Source: Dicyema japonicum (lineage: Eukaryota; Dicyemida; Rhombozoa; Dicyemidae). From it: DNA of 64,000 nucleotides. Shown piece by piece: positions 45,200 through 56,949 of this stretch. The notes beneath the pieces were generated by a model. The model saw only the letters and a list, made by a program, of their open reading frames with translations, did no database searches and was not told where the DNA came from. Position numbers and translations under genes: made by a program. The DNA lies in assembly GCA_011109175.1 (NCBI GenBank), contig RDEW01000015.1:902882-966881 (forward strand), read 5' to 3'. The first letter of the stretch is position 1. Every line of letters begins with the position of its first letter.

Positions 45200-45975
45200 C
45201 TTTTTTCAGTCGCTCGGGTATAAGAAAGAGAGAATCCTGTTCCTTCTGATTTAGCTCAACATAACGATGATAAGAGGGCCATATACAAGCAAATAATAAG
45301 ATCTTTAAAAGAGCGTCGAAGATTCCTCATTTCTGTAGAATAACAACTTTGAAAGAGCGTCGAAGATTCCTTTCAAGCAAATGTTGGAATAATGCAGCTT
45401 ATCAAAGTCATCTAAGACATATTTTTGCCGATGGAGTCCTCCAAGATTCTCTACTTTCGCTAGCGCACTTTAAACTTTTCTTAAGTGAGAAGCCACTACC
45501 TACTGACAAAAATTGCATCCTCCTCTCATATGTTTACTGCCAGGGATAGAGATTATCAAGAAACCACTGTGTCGTGCAAAAAATGCTGTCGTGCAAAAAC
45601 AATGATTTGCTCAATTACCACTCGAAGTACCCTTGTAAAGTTTTTCACAACCCTATTTACTACATGTAAAAGACGTTACATTATCAAGTCGAGGATCTTC
45701 CCGAACAACAGGGTTACCCTGGCAATACTAAGGTAAACATTCTGAGAGTCATATTCGAGACCCTCTTCTTTTAAAACCAAGAATAACCACTAAATTAGGG
45801 AGGAAAACCCGTCCAATAAGGTGATTCCAGCTTCTCTTAATCTCAACTTTTTTTGATGTTCCTACCTCTACCCAACGCAATTAGGAAACACGCAGGTGTT
45901 TTAGGAGATATCATTTTGGCATCCGTTTCCCTTCAGATGACCTCGAATGGTGTCAGTCGTAACAGGATAGTCGAG
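45200..45975 (+). mobile_element. Jockey-like RT fragment
   Basis: Plus strand: IFADGVLQDSLLSLAHFKLF near 45420-45480 (decayed LPNGVLQGS block), LLSYVYCQG where YADD is expected, then TLFTTCKRRYIIKSRIF near 45650-45700, matching the thumb read at 23.1 kb. Ends where the next, opposite-strand LINE begins. Confidence 0.65.
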
Positions 45976-45980
45976 AAACG

Positions 45981-47500
45981 TTAAAGGGTTTTTGTAACTG
46001 TTGCTTGGAAGTCGAAGATCTTTAAATTTACTTTAGATATGCCCGTACCCAATGCAGCGCATTTAGAGCTTATCGTTGGTTGCATGTACTGGATGTATAG
46101 TGAGTTTATTGATAAGATATAGCAACTTCCATAGTGACCCAGGAGAGCCTTTACAAAATTCAGTTTTCTTTGAAAGAAAGATATTGTATTCCTGACGTAT
46201 TTACCAAATGTCATGAATGAGTCGAACCTGACCCCAAAAATCTTTACACAATTAAAGGAGGGAATGGATACATTATTGAGGACTAGGATCGATGCAGAGT
46301 TTGTTAATCTTTTATTAGATGTGAATAAAGTTGTAGAGGACTTTTCAGAGCTTGTCGTTAGTAAATTCTCAAACCAAATGTTCAGGCGGTCTAGTAAATC
46401 TTAAGTCATTAGAGGTTGTCTCAACGCAATCGTCCTTTGATGCGACGAATATGTCGTCAGCATAGGCGAGAACTAGTATGTTGTCTCTGGTATTGATTGG
46501 CATAACACTAAGGAAGAGGTTGAACACAATAGGTGATAGAGGAAAGCCTTGTGGTACTCCGTTTGGTAGGAATTTTGCCTTGGATTTGGCCAAGCATGTT
46601 ACAATTCTTCCGCTGACCACTCAGGAAATTTGCAATCCAAAGCTTCAGTTTGGTCGGAATGACGGAGGTAAAGATCTATTGTCAGAATTTTCCTTGGGAC
46701 CTAGTCAAACGCTTTTTGAATGTCGACAGAGTATACCAGAGACTTTTGATGGCAGGGTTTGTATGGGAGATCCTCTGAGATGAATTTTGATAGTCATGTG
46801 AGGTGGTTTATCGTGGAGAGGCCTTCCTTAAATCCGTGTTATAAGAAGACCAAGAGAAGGTATAGTTGAATTCGTATCAGGATGAACTTTTCTAGATTTC
46901 GCAGAAGTGCATAGAAGGGAAATTGGTCTTCCTGTTTTTAGGATCGGCCGTATGTCAGAGAGTTTCCAGATTGAAGGAATTTTGTTGTATATTGGTTAGT
47001 CCAGGATGGCGTATGGTCCCAGGTTCTTCATTTACGATGTTGAGGATTCCGTCAAGGCCGCGTGGATATGAACATTTTTGGATTTTGATCGTTTTATCTA
47101 CCTACTCTGGTGAGAAAACGATTATAGAGGCATATCTCTGATTTGATAGATCAGAGGGATAGATCTCGAACTTCTTATGAGAGATGAAGCTGATAGAAGC
47201 GTAGTACTTCATGATTTTTTTTATTTTTCATGTTCTCATTTTCTCCAAGTAGCAACCTAGTTTCTCAATACTCTCCTGTTCGGTTGACTTCTTTTTGTAT
47301 GCACGTGTTCTCTGTCTTTCTAACATTAATGTTCAGAAAGCAGTCAGAAATAAGGTTAGGAGAGATTTCGAGTCGTCGGGAGATACAGTCGTCAATTTTG
47401 ACCGTCAGTGGATATTGTAGTAACAACTGAATAAGATTTTGCGTAATGTAGTCAGTAGAATAATTCTGCTCTGTTAAGTAGTCGTATTGTCTGTATATCC
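45981..47500 (-). mobile_element. Jockey-like LINE, RT domain, opposite strand
   Basis: Minus strand: KAKFLPNGVPQGFPLSPIVF near 46575-46515 and LVLAYADDIFVASKD near 46475-46430 (intact YADD), then the thumb and C-terminal segment at 46214-45981 (RKLNFVKALLGHYGSCYIL). Upstream RT and linker debris reaches about 47500. The preceding plus-strand copy (45.2-46.0 kb) ends tail to tail with it. Confidence 0.78.
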
Positions 47501-47815
47501 TTACACTGTTCTTGCATTCTCTATTTGGTTCACCGTTCTTTCGATTTCTTTTCTTTTTTGCTGATTTTGTAGTTTTTTTTTAATTTCCACAAGTAACCGA
47601 CTTTGAGGTTCAGTAACTCCTATGATCTTCCAGGGTTGGTTATGTTTTCCATATTATGGTGCAATTCCTTATGTTGGGATAAATAGCTTATCGATTTCTT
47701 GTTCACGTTAAGAGCGTCCATAGTGTCGGCATTCTGACAGTGATAACGTTAAGTGGTGTTTTTCCGTAAACTTCATCGTGTGAACTGACAGCATACGTCT
47801 AGGTCCTCACACAGG

Positions 47816-48058
47816 GTGTTCCGTTTCGAATTTGCTGATAGTCTTCTAACATTAAATGAAGCGATAGTAAAAGGCCCTGATCGAATAAAACGAGAACATG
47901 TTGGAGACATAGCTAAGAGAGGCAAGTCACCACCTCAACCAAATTTTGCTAATATGCGGTTACGCTTATATAATGGATTTGTCAGACCAATCCTCATGTA
48001 CAACGCAGGTACTTGGGGAATCAGAGCCACAAGTAGAGTGACTCTGGTCTTCCTCTGA
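47816..48058 (+). mobile_element. LINE family A, short RT-thumb fragment
   Basis: Plus strand reads ANMRLRLYNGFVRPILMYN and AGTWGI (47950-48025), the block that precedes the C-terminal domain in family A. The adjacent element from 48.1 kb on is of the same family but on the minus strand. Confidence 0.6.
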
Positions 48059-48099
48059 TGATGGTTTGCTCTCATGTTAAAGTACTGTCCATTATTTCA

Positions 48100-49304
48100 T
48101 TTGCAGGGGCGTTTATGTCCATTCTGAGCACGTGCCCGAACAGTCTCCACCTTGATTCAATAATGTCAGATGCTTATTGGCCTCGATTGTGCCACAGAGT
48201 ATAATTTCTTGTTTGAAATCTTCTTGGGCCAACCTAGGCCCATTAAATTGCGTAATTGTTTTCGATGAAATATATCCATTTTTTGAGCTCTAGCTCTGTG
48301 ACCCCCCATGTACCCGAGCTGTACATAAACACCGGTTTTATATATGCGTTGTATAGTCTTATTCTTAGATTTGTTTTTATTAGTTTTCGTCGACTCCATA
48401 TCTTTGCATTTTCTTATACATGGCTTCTAGACATCATGACCTCACTATCACCAATTAAGTAGCCTAATTTCCTTTTTTTCCTCCAACTTTCATCATTATA
48501 TTTTAATTCCCTTGTGATCCCTATGTGTTCAGTCTTTTCCTGAATAACGCTCAGATACCAATTCTTAAGTTCTTCAGGAATTTCTTTAAAACAAGTCCAA
48601 GTTCCTGATCATTTTCTGACATAGAATTTATGTCATTTGCATATATAATCCCATCGACATGCATCCTTCAAATTTTGTTATAAAAGCTTTCAGCGACGCC
48701 TCCAGGTATACAATAAATAGAACCAGAGATAGAGAGTCTCCTGAGGTATTCCAACTGTTGTCCCGAAAGGCTTCGATGTTGTGTTCCCAACTCGTACAGT
48801 TAATTCAGTATTCGATAATAGGAAACGGACAAGTTTTGTGTTATCCTCATCAAGAAAACTCCCAGCAACGTCCAACAATGTTTTTCTATTGACAGTGTCA
48901 AACGCACTGGACATGTCAACTCCCAAAATCTTAAAATCAATCCTGTATCGTTGACACATGGCACATATCCACCTGTGGGACCAAACAGCATCTGCAGTCG
49001 AGCGTCCCTTTCTGAACCCACTCTGTCCCGGCGACAAAAATTCATAAACATCAGAAGATATCCGACTAAGGGTTATCAGAGATAGCATCTTCCTTAATAT
49101 CACAGGTCTTAGATTTTTTATCGGTCCCTTGCTCTTTCCTGGGTTATGCAGAGGAATCAAAATTCCATCACCAAGTTTCAAGGAGAAATGCGTCTCTAAA
49201 ATCTTTGTAATGAGGGTTGTCAGATCGCCTGGTGCATACTTGATCATTTCTCCATGTATGTTGTCTGGTCCCGCTGCCCTGTTGTTGTTTAATTTAATGA
49301 TTGC
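48100..49304 (-). mobile_element. 3' half of a family A LINE (RT and C-terminus)
   Basis: Minus strand from 49304: AIIKLNNNRAAGPDNIHGEM, NLRPVILRKMLSLITLSRI, SPGQSGFRKGRSTADAVW, LGVDMSSAFDTVNR (catalytic palm), then after frame changes MDIFHRKQLRNLMGLGWPKK near 48285-48225. Element content begins exactly where the 5' half, found inverted at 49320-50813, leaves off. Confidence 0.85.
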
Positions 49305-49319
49305 AATTTAATTATTGGT

Positions 49320-50813
49320 TGAACTGGTGACGTGGTTCTGATTAATTATGTCTATTTCACACATGACTAATGATATCTTCACACTGGCGTCATTCAACGT
49401 CCGTGGATTGAAAGAAAAACATAAAAGGAAAGATTTAATAAGTGACTTAACATTATACAAAGTCACTATATGCAGTATACAGAAGACTAAAGTGAAGGAT
49501 GCAGTTGAGGAGAAATACGGAGAGTATAGACTTGTACTAATAGACTCCGAGTCCAACCATTACGGACTTGGTTTTACTATACATAAATGTCTTGATGGGA
49601 GAATCCACAGAGTGTGGAGGGTTAATGACAGAATAGCAGTACTCCAGATTAAGAGTGGGAGGACTGATTATTCCTTTATATCTATAATTAATGTCTACTC
49701 GCCCACAACGGCGAGGGTCTCTACAAATCCCAATGAATTCGATCTGTTTTATATGTCACTAACGGATATCATCTCTGATCTCAAATGCTCGTTTATGACT
49801 TTTTTATGTGATGATTGGAATGCTAAAGTGGGACACTGTCCATGGAGAGAACCCTGTATGGGTCAACATGTCAGGGGAAGAGAATATGTCAGGAGAATCG
49901 CTCGTGCAATTTTGTAACATGTTTGACTGCTTCATTTGTAATTCTGCATTCGACCACAATGCGAGGCATAAGACTACGTGGACTGGACTCAGAAAGGATG
50001 GAAATGGTGACTATGTCCGGATATACAACCAAATTGATTATGTTATGTGTAAAAGATCTCTTCGTGCTTTACTACAGACTCCCGCAGCTATGGAGGTACC
50101 ATCACTTATAGTGATCATAAACTGCTGGTTGCACGTTTCAGAATGAAAAGATATTTTGGAATAGATGGAGCTAGAAAGAAGAGAGCTTATCCGGATCGTT
50201 TCATCGTGGAAAAATTATGCTTATGTGAGGAGACGCGTGAAGATTACTGTATGGCAATTAAAAGGAGATTGTGAACATAAATATGGAAAATCCCCCAGAG
50301 ATGATTTGAAATGTTACTGTTGATGGAATAAAGAAGGCAAGTTTCGACGTGCTTGGGGAAAAAAGGCCGGCAGGATTTAAAAAGGTCTTCGATCACGAAA
50401 TTGTATTATTATCAATTAAACAAATAAATTGTGGCTGAGAATGGAATCATGTACAAACAACGAGTTAAGAAGAGAAAGAAATCGTATTATCAAGGAGATT
50501 AGAAGAAGGAAGAAAAAAATTTATGTCAGGAAAATTGACGAACGTGTCTGAAATTGAGAAGTTGGGATATGGAACACAAATGTTTCGAGCGTTCGTCTTT
50601 TGCAGAGGGGAGTTCAACCTACTAATATTTGTATTCACAACAGTCAAGGAAGAAATGTATTGGATAATAAAGAAAAAACTGAGATTATTGCCAAACATTT
50701 TTCAGGACTTTTGAATGAAAATGAAACCTCAGATGTGGAGCCATTTGAGAAATCACCAAGAAGCCTGAATCTACCGATATCTAGAGGAAACTAACCTGGC
50801 AATCATTAAATTA
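49320..50813 (+). mobile_element. Inverted 5' half of the same family A LINE (endonuclease)
   Basis: Plus strand: FTLASFNVRGLKEKHKRKDL at the N-terminus, a decayed GDWNAKVG read as DDWNAKVG near 49810-49835, WTGLRKDGNGDYVRIYNQID near 49980-50040, then the linker to EKTEIIAKHFSGLLNENE near 50670-50720 and LAIIKL at 50799-50813. Two frameshifts. With 48100-49304 it forms one element with the 5' half inverted. Confidence 0.85.
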
Positions 50814-50939
50814 TTATATTTAATTGTAATTTATTGCAATTTGTTGCCCTAATTATAAGCTGTAACCTTCAAGATTTTATTTTCATCTTAAAAATATTTT
50901 TATTTTTTTCACTTAGTTAAACTTTTATTTTGGTCTAAA

Positions 50940-51215
50940 CATAAATTAGTTAGTTGCCGCCTTCACTACGTGGCTGTTCCCTCTCAGAATTGCGATCGAA
51001 ATTCGCTCAAATAGCCAGCGGCGTTCACGGAGATCTCCAGTGCATGAGGTGATCCTGTTTCCAAAACGTCCTAAAAACTCGAGTGCAGAGGGGAAGTAGG
51101 ACCCGAAAGTCTCCATAGCAAGGAGAACAAATTTGACATTATCGGGAAGGTCGACGTATTTTTCGAGTTTGGCCTTTTCCGCTTTGCTATCTTGTAGTGA
51201 TGCAGTCTATTACTG
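50940..51215 (-). mobile_element. LINE family B, 3' end
   Basis: Minus strand: KAEKAKLEKYVDLPDNVKFV, AMETFGSYFPSALEFLGRFG, then RRWLFERISIAILRGNSHVV and AATN-stop near 50950. The last ~85 codons are uninterrupted, which is unusual among these scraps. Confidence 0.8.
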
Positions 51216-51450
51216 GTGTTTGAGGTGGTACAAAACGTAAAAAATAATAATTAGGTAAATGAAGCCTGAACCACATGGATATTCGCTCTAAAAATTGAGA
51301 TTGAAACTCTTTTGAATAGCCAGCGGGATTATTTTGTAGAGTTAATGAAATTCCACCTTATCTTTAATCTCCGCGAGATATTTAACAGTTTTTATTCTTA
51401 ATTCAATTTTATGTGGTTGCTCAAATTTCTTAATGGGAGATGGATTGATT

Positions 51451-53838
51451 CCCTAATCCAGTGTTTCTTAACGTGGTCCCCAGAAATATTTTTAGGTCAA
51501 TTAATTTTATGACTAAAAAAAATTATTTAATTTTTATTATTTATTCGCATTAGAATATTTAATTAATTTTTATTCCACGTGTTTTTTTTGTTATTAGATT
51601 GTAATGGTTGATCGCAAATGGATTGATTCTTATCTCCAATATGGATTTACCCAATATACTGGATCTGACAACGTCGATAAAGCGCAGTGTATGATATGCG
51701 ACGTTCATAATAGGAAACAACTCTTTGAAGCCGTCAAAATTAAAAAAACATAAGGAAAAAACTCACCACAAAATGTTGACACTGTAGAAAGTTTTATTGC
51801 AAAGAGAACTAAATATGATAAATCTGGAAAACTTAGAAAATTTCGGATTTAGACCAATAGATAAACCATGTCTGCTAGCTTCATATAAGGTACTAGCTCG
51901 GCAGCTCGCTTCGCTCACAGCGAGCTAGGTTCTGCGGACGGCTGTCGTTCACACCTTCGGAGTTCACTCTCATTTCGCTCCTGCGGAGATCAGTTTTTTT
52001 CCTTAGGAAGAGGTCGAATCATTTTATTTTTATGTGAATCACTTTTCTAACCTGTTTTAGATTTTTAATTTTCTAAGAGACCGATCTCTTGAAGAGATTG
52101 AATCATCTTATTTTGCAATTATCTCAGGCATTTCCTTATTTTAGCTATATAAGTGCGCACGGACAGACAGACAACTTATTCTTTTTATTATATAGATTTT
52201 TAATTGAAGCATTTATTTTAGATATCCTTAATAATTGCCAAAAACAAAGTATCTCACTCTTCTGGAGAAAATTTAATAAAACCTGCCGCATTGACAATGG
52301 CAAGAATATTGCTCGATATAGATGCCGTACAAAAATTTAAAAATGTATGTTTATCTAATGATACGATTACGAATCGAATACGAGAGATGTCTTGTAATGT
52401 TTTGGAACAACTTGTTAAGAAAATAAACGGCAGCCATGCAGAATTAGTATACAATTTGATGAATCTAGCGATACAACATCTATAAATCAGTTGGTTGCAT
52501 TTGTTCGTTTTGTCGACATGGAATCTATTCATGACGAGTTTTTATTTTGTTTGGAATCAACTGCAAGAACAACAGCTAATGATATTTTTGATTTGTTTTT
52601 TGGCTTCTTACGTGACAATTGTATTCACTGGATAAAGTTGGATCTATTTGTACAGATGGGTCACCAGCTATGATAGGACATCGTTCTGGTTTTGTCACAT
52701 TGGTGAAAGAAGTAGCACCACATGTAATTATGAAACACTGCGTCATTCATAAATATGCAGTCGCTACAAAAACTCTTCCATTCGAGCTAAAAAATATACT
52801 CGATTCAGCAGTCAAGATTGTGATTTTGATTCGAGGTAGGGCTACATATCATCGACTTTTTAAAATACTCTGTGAAGAATTAGGAGCATATCATTCAGTG
52901 CTTTTATTTCATACTGAAGTACGTTGGTTGTCAAGAGGTAAATACTATCACGGGTTGCCAAGCTGTCAAATGCCATTAGTTTATTTTTACGAGATTGACC
53001 GAATTTGCCGATTTATTTAACAACGATATTTTCATGCTTAAACTATATTATCTGACATATTTAGTATTTTTAATGAATTAAACTTATCACTAAAAGGAAT
53101 TTTTATTAATTATTTATGTTAAAGTAATAATGCTTCCACATTGAAGCTATGAAAAAAATGTATGCGTTTAAAAAAAATTGTCACTATGGAGGAGAAAAAT
53201 ACGAAATAACAACGCTTCAATGTTTCCGATTGTGAAAAATAATATCGGTGATAATGAACCTGAAAAATGGTTTTCTTCTTTGATTATTGATCATCTCGAA
53301 AATAAAATTGGAGATTATTTCCCAGTTACTGAACCAATTGCGAATTGGATAATAGACCTTTTTATTCCGGAAACCAATAAATTAATTGACGACGGCCAAG
53401 AAATTGATTTTCAAGAACAGTTGATTGAATTGGGATATTCGCAGTTTTGCGAGTTGACATTTAATTCGCTTTCGATTATGGAATTCTGGATTTCTGTTAT
53501 AAATGAATATCCAATCTTAAGTAAAAATGCACTGGAAATGATAATTCCCTTTCCAACCACTTATTTATGTGAAATGTCTTGTTATTCTGAAAAGTAAAGT
53601 TCGCAGCCGACTTAAGGTGGAAGACAATGTGAGAATGGCACTTACCGACATTGTACCAAAATTGAACAGCTAGTTTCTGAAAAGCAGGATCAAAAATCAC
53701 ACTAACTCTAAAATATTAAATTTTTTAATTTTGTTAGTTTTTTTTATTAAATTGTTTTGTTGCATGTGATCCCCAAGAAAAATTAAACAGACTAAAGTGG
53801 TCCCCAGTCAAAAAAGGTTAAGAAACACTGCCCTAATC
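51451..53838 (+). mobile_element. hAT transposon with terminal inverted repeats and 8-bp target duplication
   Basis: The ends are intact: CAGTGTTTCTTAAC at 51459-51472 and its exact reverse complement at 53817-53830, flanked by CCCTAATC at 51451-51458 and 53831-53838. The 8-bp duplication is the hAT rule. Inside, a ZBED5/FAM200-like transposase is read with several frameshifts: DRKWIDSYLQYGFTQYTG and a C-x2-C BED finger start (51604 on), IAKNKVSHSSGENLIKPAAL (52233 on), QFDESSDTTS near 52455, HCVIHKYAVATKTLP near 52740, and PFPTTYLCEMS near 53550 in the dimerisation domain. The coding sequence is interrupted at 51890-52221 (separate entry). Dead, but the borders date it as a fairly recent arrival. 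Confidence 0.95.
51890..52221 (+). mobile_element. Insert or enlarged intron inside the hAT transposase gene
   Basis: The reading SYK (to 51889) continues as ISLIIAKNK from 52222 if 332 bases are skipped. The skipped stretch begins gtacta and ends attttag, so it has intron borders and phase 0. It contains a GC-richer palindrome (agctcgct ... agcgagct near 51907-51931) and a gcacggacagacagacaact motif with tattatatagat near 52150-52195. It looks like a mobile sequence nested in a short intron. Confidence 0.6.
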
Positions 53839-55019
53839 TTTCATGACCCGAACATTTTTATGATTAACGTCTATATGTCTCCTTAAAGTCATATTTTTCA
53901 ACATGGACTCCCATTCCCTTATTCATGTTCTTGTAATGGTTCGAGTATGAATTATGAATTATGCATTAAATCACGATTATTGTGTACGGTGAAAAGAGTT
54001 CCCCCACTGGATCAACATTTTGGATTTCTGGGAACGTACATCATTGGTAGTTACGTTTTTTGTTAGCCACCGGTTTCTTTCACTTGAAGGGATCTTTTCC
54101 CTTAACCTTTATTTTGTTAAAATGCGATTTGAAAACTTTAATTACTAATTGATACATTGGTTGTAAAATCACCAGTTATTTGTAAGCAAAAATCACAATT
54201 CCCTGATTGCTTTAAATTTAGTCAAATTTTTTTAATCTTTAAATGAATTCAGTTTTGGTAAGATTAATATAATACTGTCATTCAACATAGTTCCTACCAC
54301 ACGTTAAGTTATTTTATGGTTACACTGTTGATGAAACGACATGACTTTGCTTTAAATACTTCTGAAAAGATTTTGGACACTCGAGAAGTGGAATTGTTGA
54401 ATAAATTTTATTTGAATTTTTGGATTTTTTAATTGTGTGAAATTTGTTCTATCACAAACACTTAAAAGTAACTTAAACATACTTAATAAAAATTCAAGAT
54501 AAAAATTGATTTTTAAGAAAATGTGGCTGATTCGAGAAAACTTGGGGATTTGAGAATTTTGTTAGAAAAAAAATATTTTTGAGCATTTAATAGCGGGTTA
54601 AAGAGGTTGCCAATTAAAGGGGATTTACCACTCGTAGATAGTTCTTTCGAGGAACAAAGGGATTTCCATCAAAAAAGTGAATGTGAGATGGAAATTCTGG
54701 AAAAAAATACTGTTGTGTGAGAAAATTGCACATGTACATATTTATCTTGTAGGAAAGTTTACATTTTCTTTAGATATAACAAAGAGCAGAGAAAATCCCG
54801 CTTTGTAAGTGACAGGCATTCATTAAATCTATTTTTCCTAGATAGGCTTGATTAGTTGATTTGTAAAAAATAAATTTAGATTAATTTTTTGAATTTAATT
54901 AAAAGTATACATTTAAATTTAAAAGAATTATTGTTCTTAAAACGTGTCGTCTTCGTTGTGTTGGTTGCCATAATAGTCGTATGATGTTTTCATCCTTGCC
55001 CTGATTAATGATTAAATCT
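53839..55019. other. No gene seen
   Basis: 1.2 kb of AT-rich sequence with no open frame above background and no repeat relation I could find. Confidence 0.45.
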
Positions 55020-55680
55020 GGCCAGCGGAGGCCACAGTGTGGTCATTCGTACTGACGACTATTATCTTCACGCTAACATCAAAACCTAACTTCGATTGGG
55101 AAAGGGTTGAACCTCGGCATATGATCTTGAGCGCGTGAGGGACCTAACGAGGAAGAGAAAACTGGAAGCGATTGACAAAACTCATCCAGGAGAGGGTGGC
55201 ACAAGCGAGATAACTCTACTAACGTTGTTTTGCGGTATGCTTATTAATAATAATAAGCCTTACTAGAACCTGTTGGCCTGGACAGAGGAGACGGAAAACG
55301 TCCCGACGCGATCACAATTTTCCCATTTGAAGAGGGGAAAACTTTGGTTTGAAACGCTGCTTGTGCCGACACGCTTTCCCCGTCCAACATTGTCGGGAGC
55401 GCGGTAAACACACTGTATGCCGCGGAAAAAACGATGAGGGCAAAGGAGAAGAAATACGAAGCGCTACGCGACCGATTCGCGTTTTATCCGATTGTGGTCA
55501 AGACAACTGGAGGAATAAGTGGAAAATCGCTTCGCTTCCTAAAAAAACTTGGACGCTTAGCTACACTAAAAAGTCACGACCTACGTGAGACCCGGTGGTT
55601 TCTCCAGTTGATATCTGTTGTAATCGTGAGAGGCAACGCAATGTCGATAATGTCGGCGGGGTCCACTTTGGAATAAATTT
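55020..55680 (+). mobile_element. LINE tail followed by a LINE family B 3' end
   Basis: 55020-55260 is a LINE end of another family (VRDLTRKRKLEAIDK, tail taataataataagcc). From 55262 family B reads EPVGLDRGDGKRPDAIT, MRAKEKKYEALRDRFAFYPI, VVKTTGGISGKSLRFLKKLG and LISVVIVRGNAMSIMSAG up to 55665. It has one in-frame stop (near 55350) and is close to the copy at 41086-41530. Confidence 0.82.
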
Positions 55681-56324
55681 ATTAAATAAAGCTACTTTAA
55701 TATTTATAATAATAACTATTTATTAGCTTTGAGAGCAGATATCACGTGGATTCATCCAATGAGCTATTTTTTTAAATATGAAATAGCTTTTGTATCTCTA
55801 TCACGTGTCTTATTTTTTTGGTGTTATTAGTTCCATTCATTTGAACCTAAGAGACCGGGCCACTAAAATTTATAGTTATTTACTGATGATTGGATTTTGA
55901 TTATCTAATGCTTTCTACTAGTAGAGAATCACTCCATAAAGTGATATTAATGCCATTCATTCTAACTGCGGTCAGACTCCTAATATTGGCTATCATTGTA
56001 ATACTGGCGGCATCATCACCCATGGCAACTGGTTAATTTGAGACTAGGGTTTTGTCTGATACTTTCATTGAATCTGTGTTATGTTACATGATCCACGTGC
56101 TATGATTTTGATACGGTTAAAGTGATCAAAACAATTTTCTAACTGAAAAGTCTTAAATACTTTATTCTGTTAAAAAGACAAGAGATCATTTAACCTCAAA
56201 TTTCCGTTATTGTTATGACAATTGGTATTAATTAGTCAGCGCCTCCGCTGGGGATCACAGGCTCTAAGCGAACTGATTACTGATTCTAAATAAAAAATTC
56301 CAATTGTGGTAGAATGTTAAATAG
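55681..56324. other. No gene seen
   Basis: AT-rich spacer. No feature supported. Confidence 0.4.
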
Positions 56325-56640
56325 TGATTATGTCCGAAGGCACAACGAAGTGGTGAAGTTTGCAAATTTGCATGAGTAAAAAAGCGAACAAATTGAAGAG
56401 GGACTTGGTTCAGTCAATAGTATCAACGCAAAATATGAGTTGATATGTCAATAATGACTGAAACCAAGGTTTAATTCACAAGATCAAAAACGAAATAATT
56501 CTAATTGAAGTAGGGAGTACTTCTCAGGATCGCCTTAAACAAGTTGAGGTAGAAAATGCCTCAAGTATGACCTTTTTGCAAGAGAATTTTATCTACGTTT
56601 GTCAAGTAAAGACTAATGATTAAGAAGCAACGAGGATTAC
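56325..56640 (+). mobile_element. LINE C-terminal fragment of a further family
   Basis: Plus strand pieces: VRRHNEVVKFANLHE near 56335-56380, then NEIILIEVGSTSQDRLKQVE near 56490-56545, resembling the RxHNxVxxxxHLxL and IxLIEVGITSQDxLxxVExEK blocks at the C-terminus of some LINE ORF2 proteins. Broken frames. Confidence 0.55.
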
Positions 56641-56667
56641 GCGTAACTTTTAAGATGCAATGGTTTA

Positions 56668-56925
56668 TTGAAAACCACAGGCAAACTCAAAAACATATTG
56701 CAAGGATTCCAAATACGAACAATACACTACAAAAATATATTAAAAATGACTACTGATTGTTTTGCTATTGATCTCGCAGAGGAATTTTTACTAGCAAATA
56801 TACGAAAACCTAAAATCGTAAACCTTTTTTACAAATATAGTCATTTTGTTCCTTCAGAAACCAAATGTTGTGACATTGTAAAGTTTCTTGCTGAAATTAT
56901 TAACAAATATTTTAAAGGAAATTGA
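56668..56925 (+). other. Open frame of unknown nature
   Basis: 85 codons (FAIDLAEEFLLANIRKPKIV, then FYKYSHFVPSETKCCDIVKF) with lysine-rich, helical character. I do not recognise it. It lies between LINE pieces, so a mobile-element origin is more likely than a host gene. Confidence 0.3.
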
Positions 56926-56949
56926 ATCAAAAAAATTACAATCTCTAAG

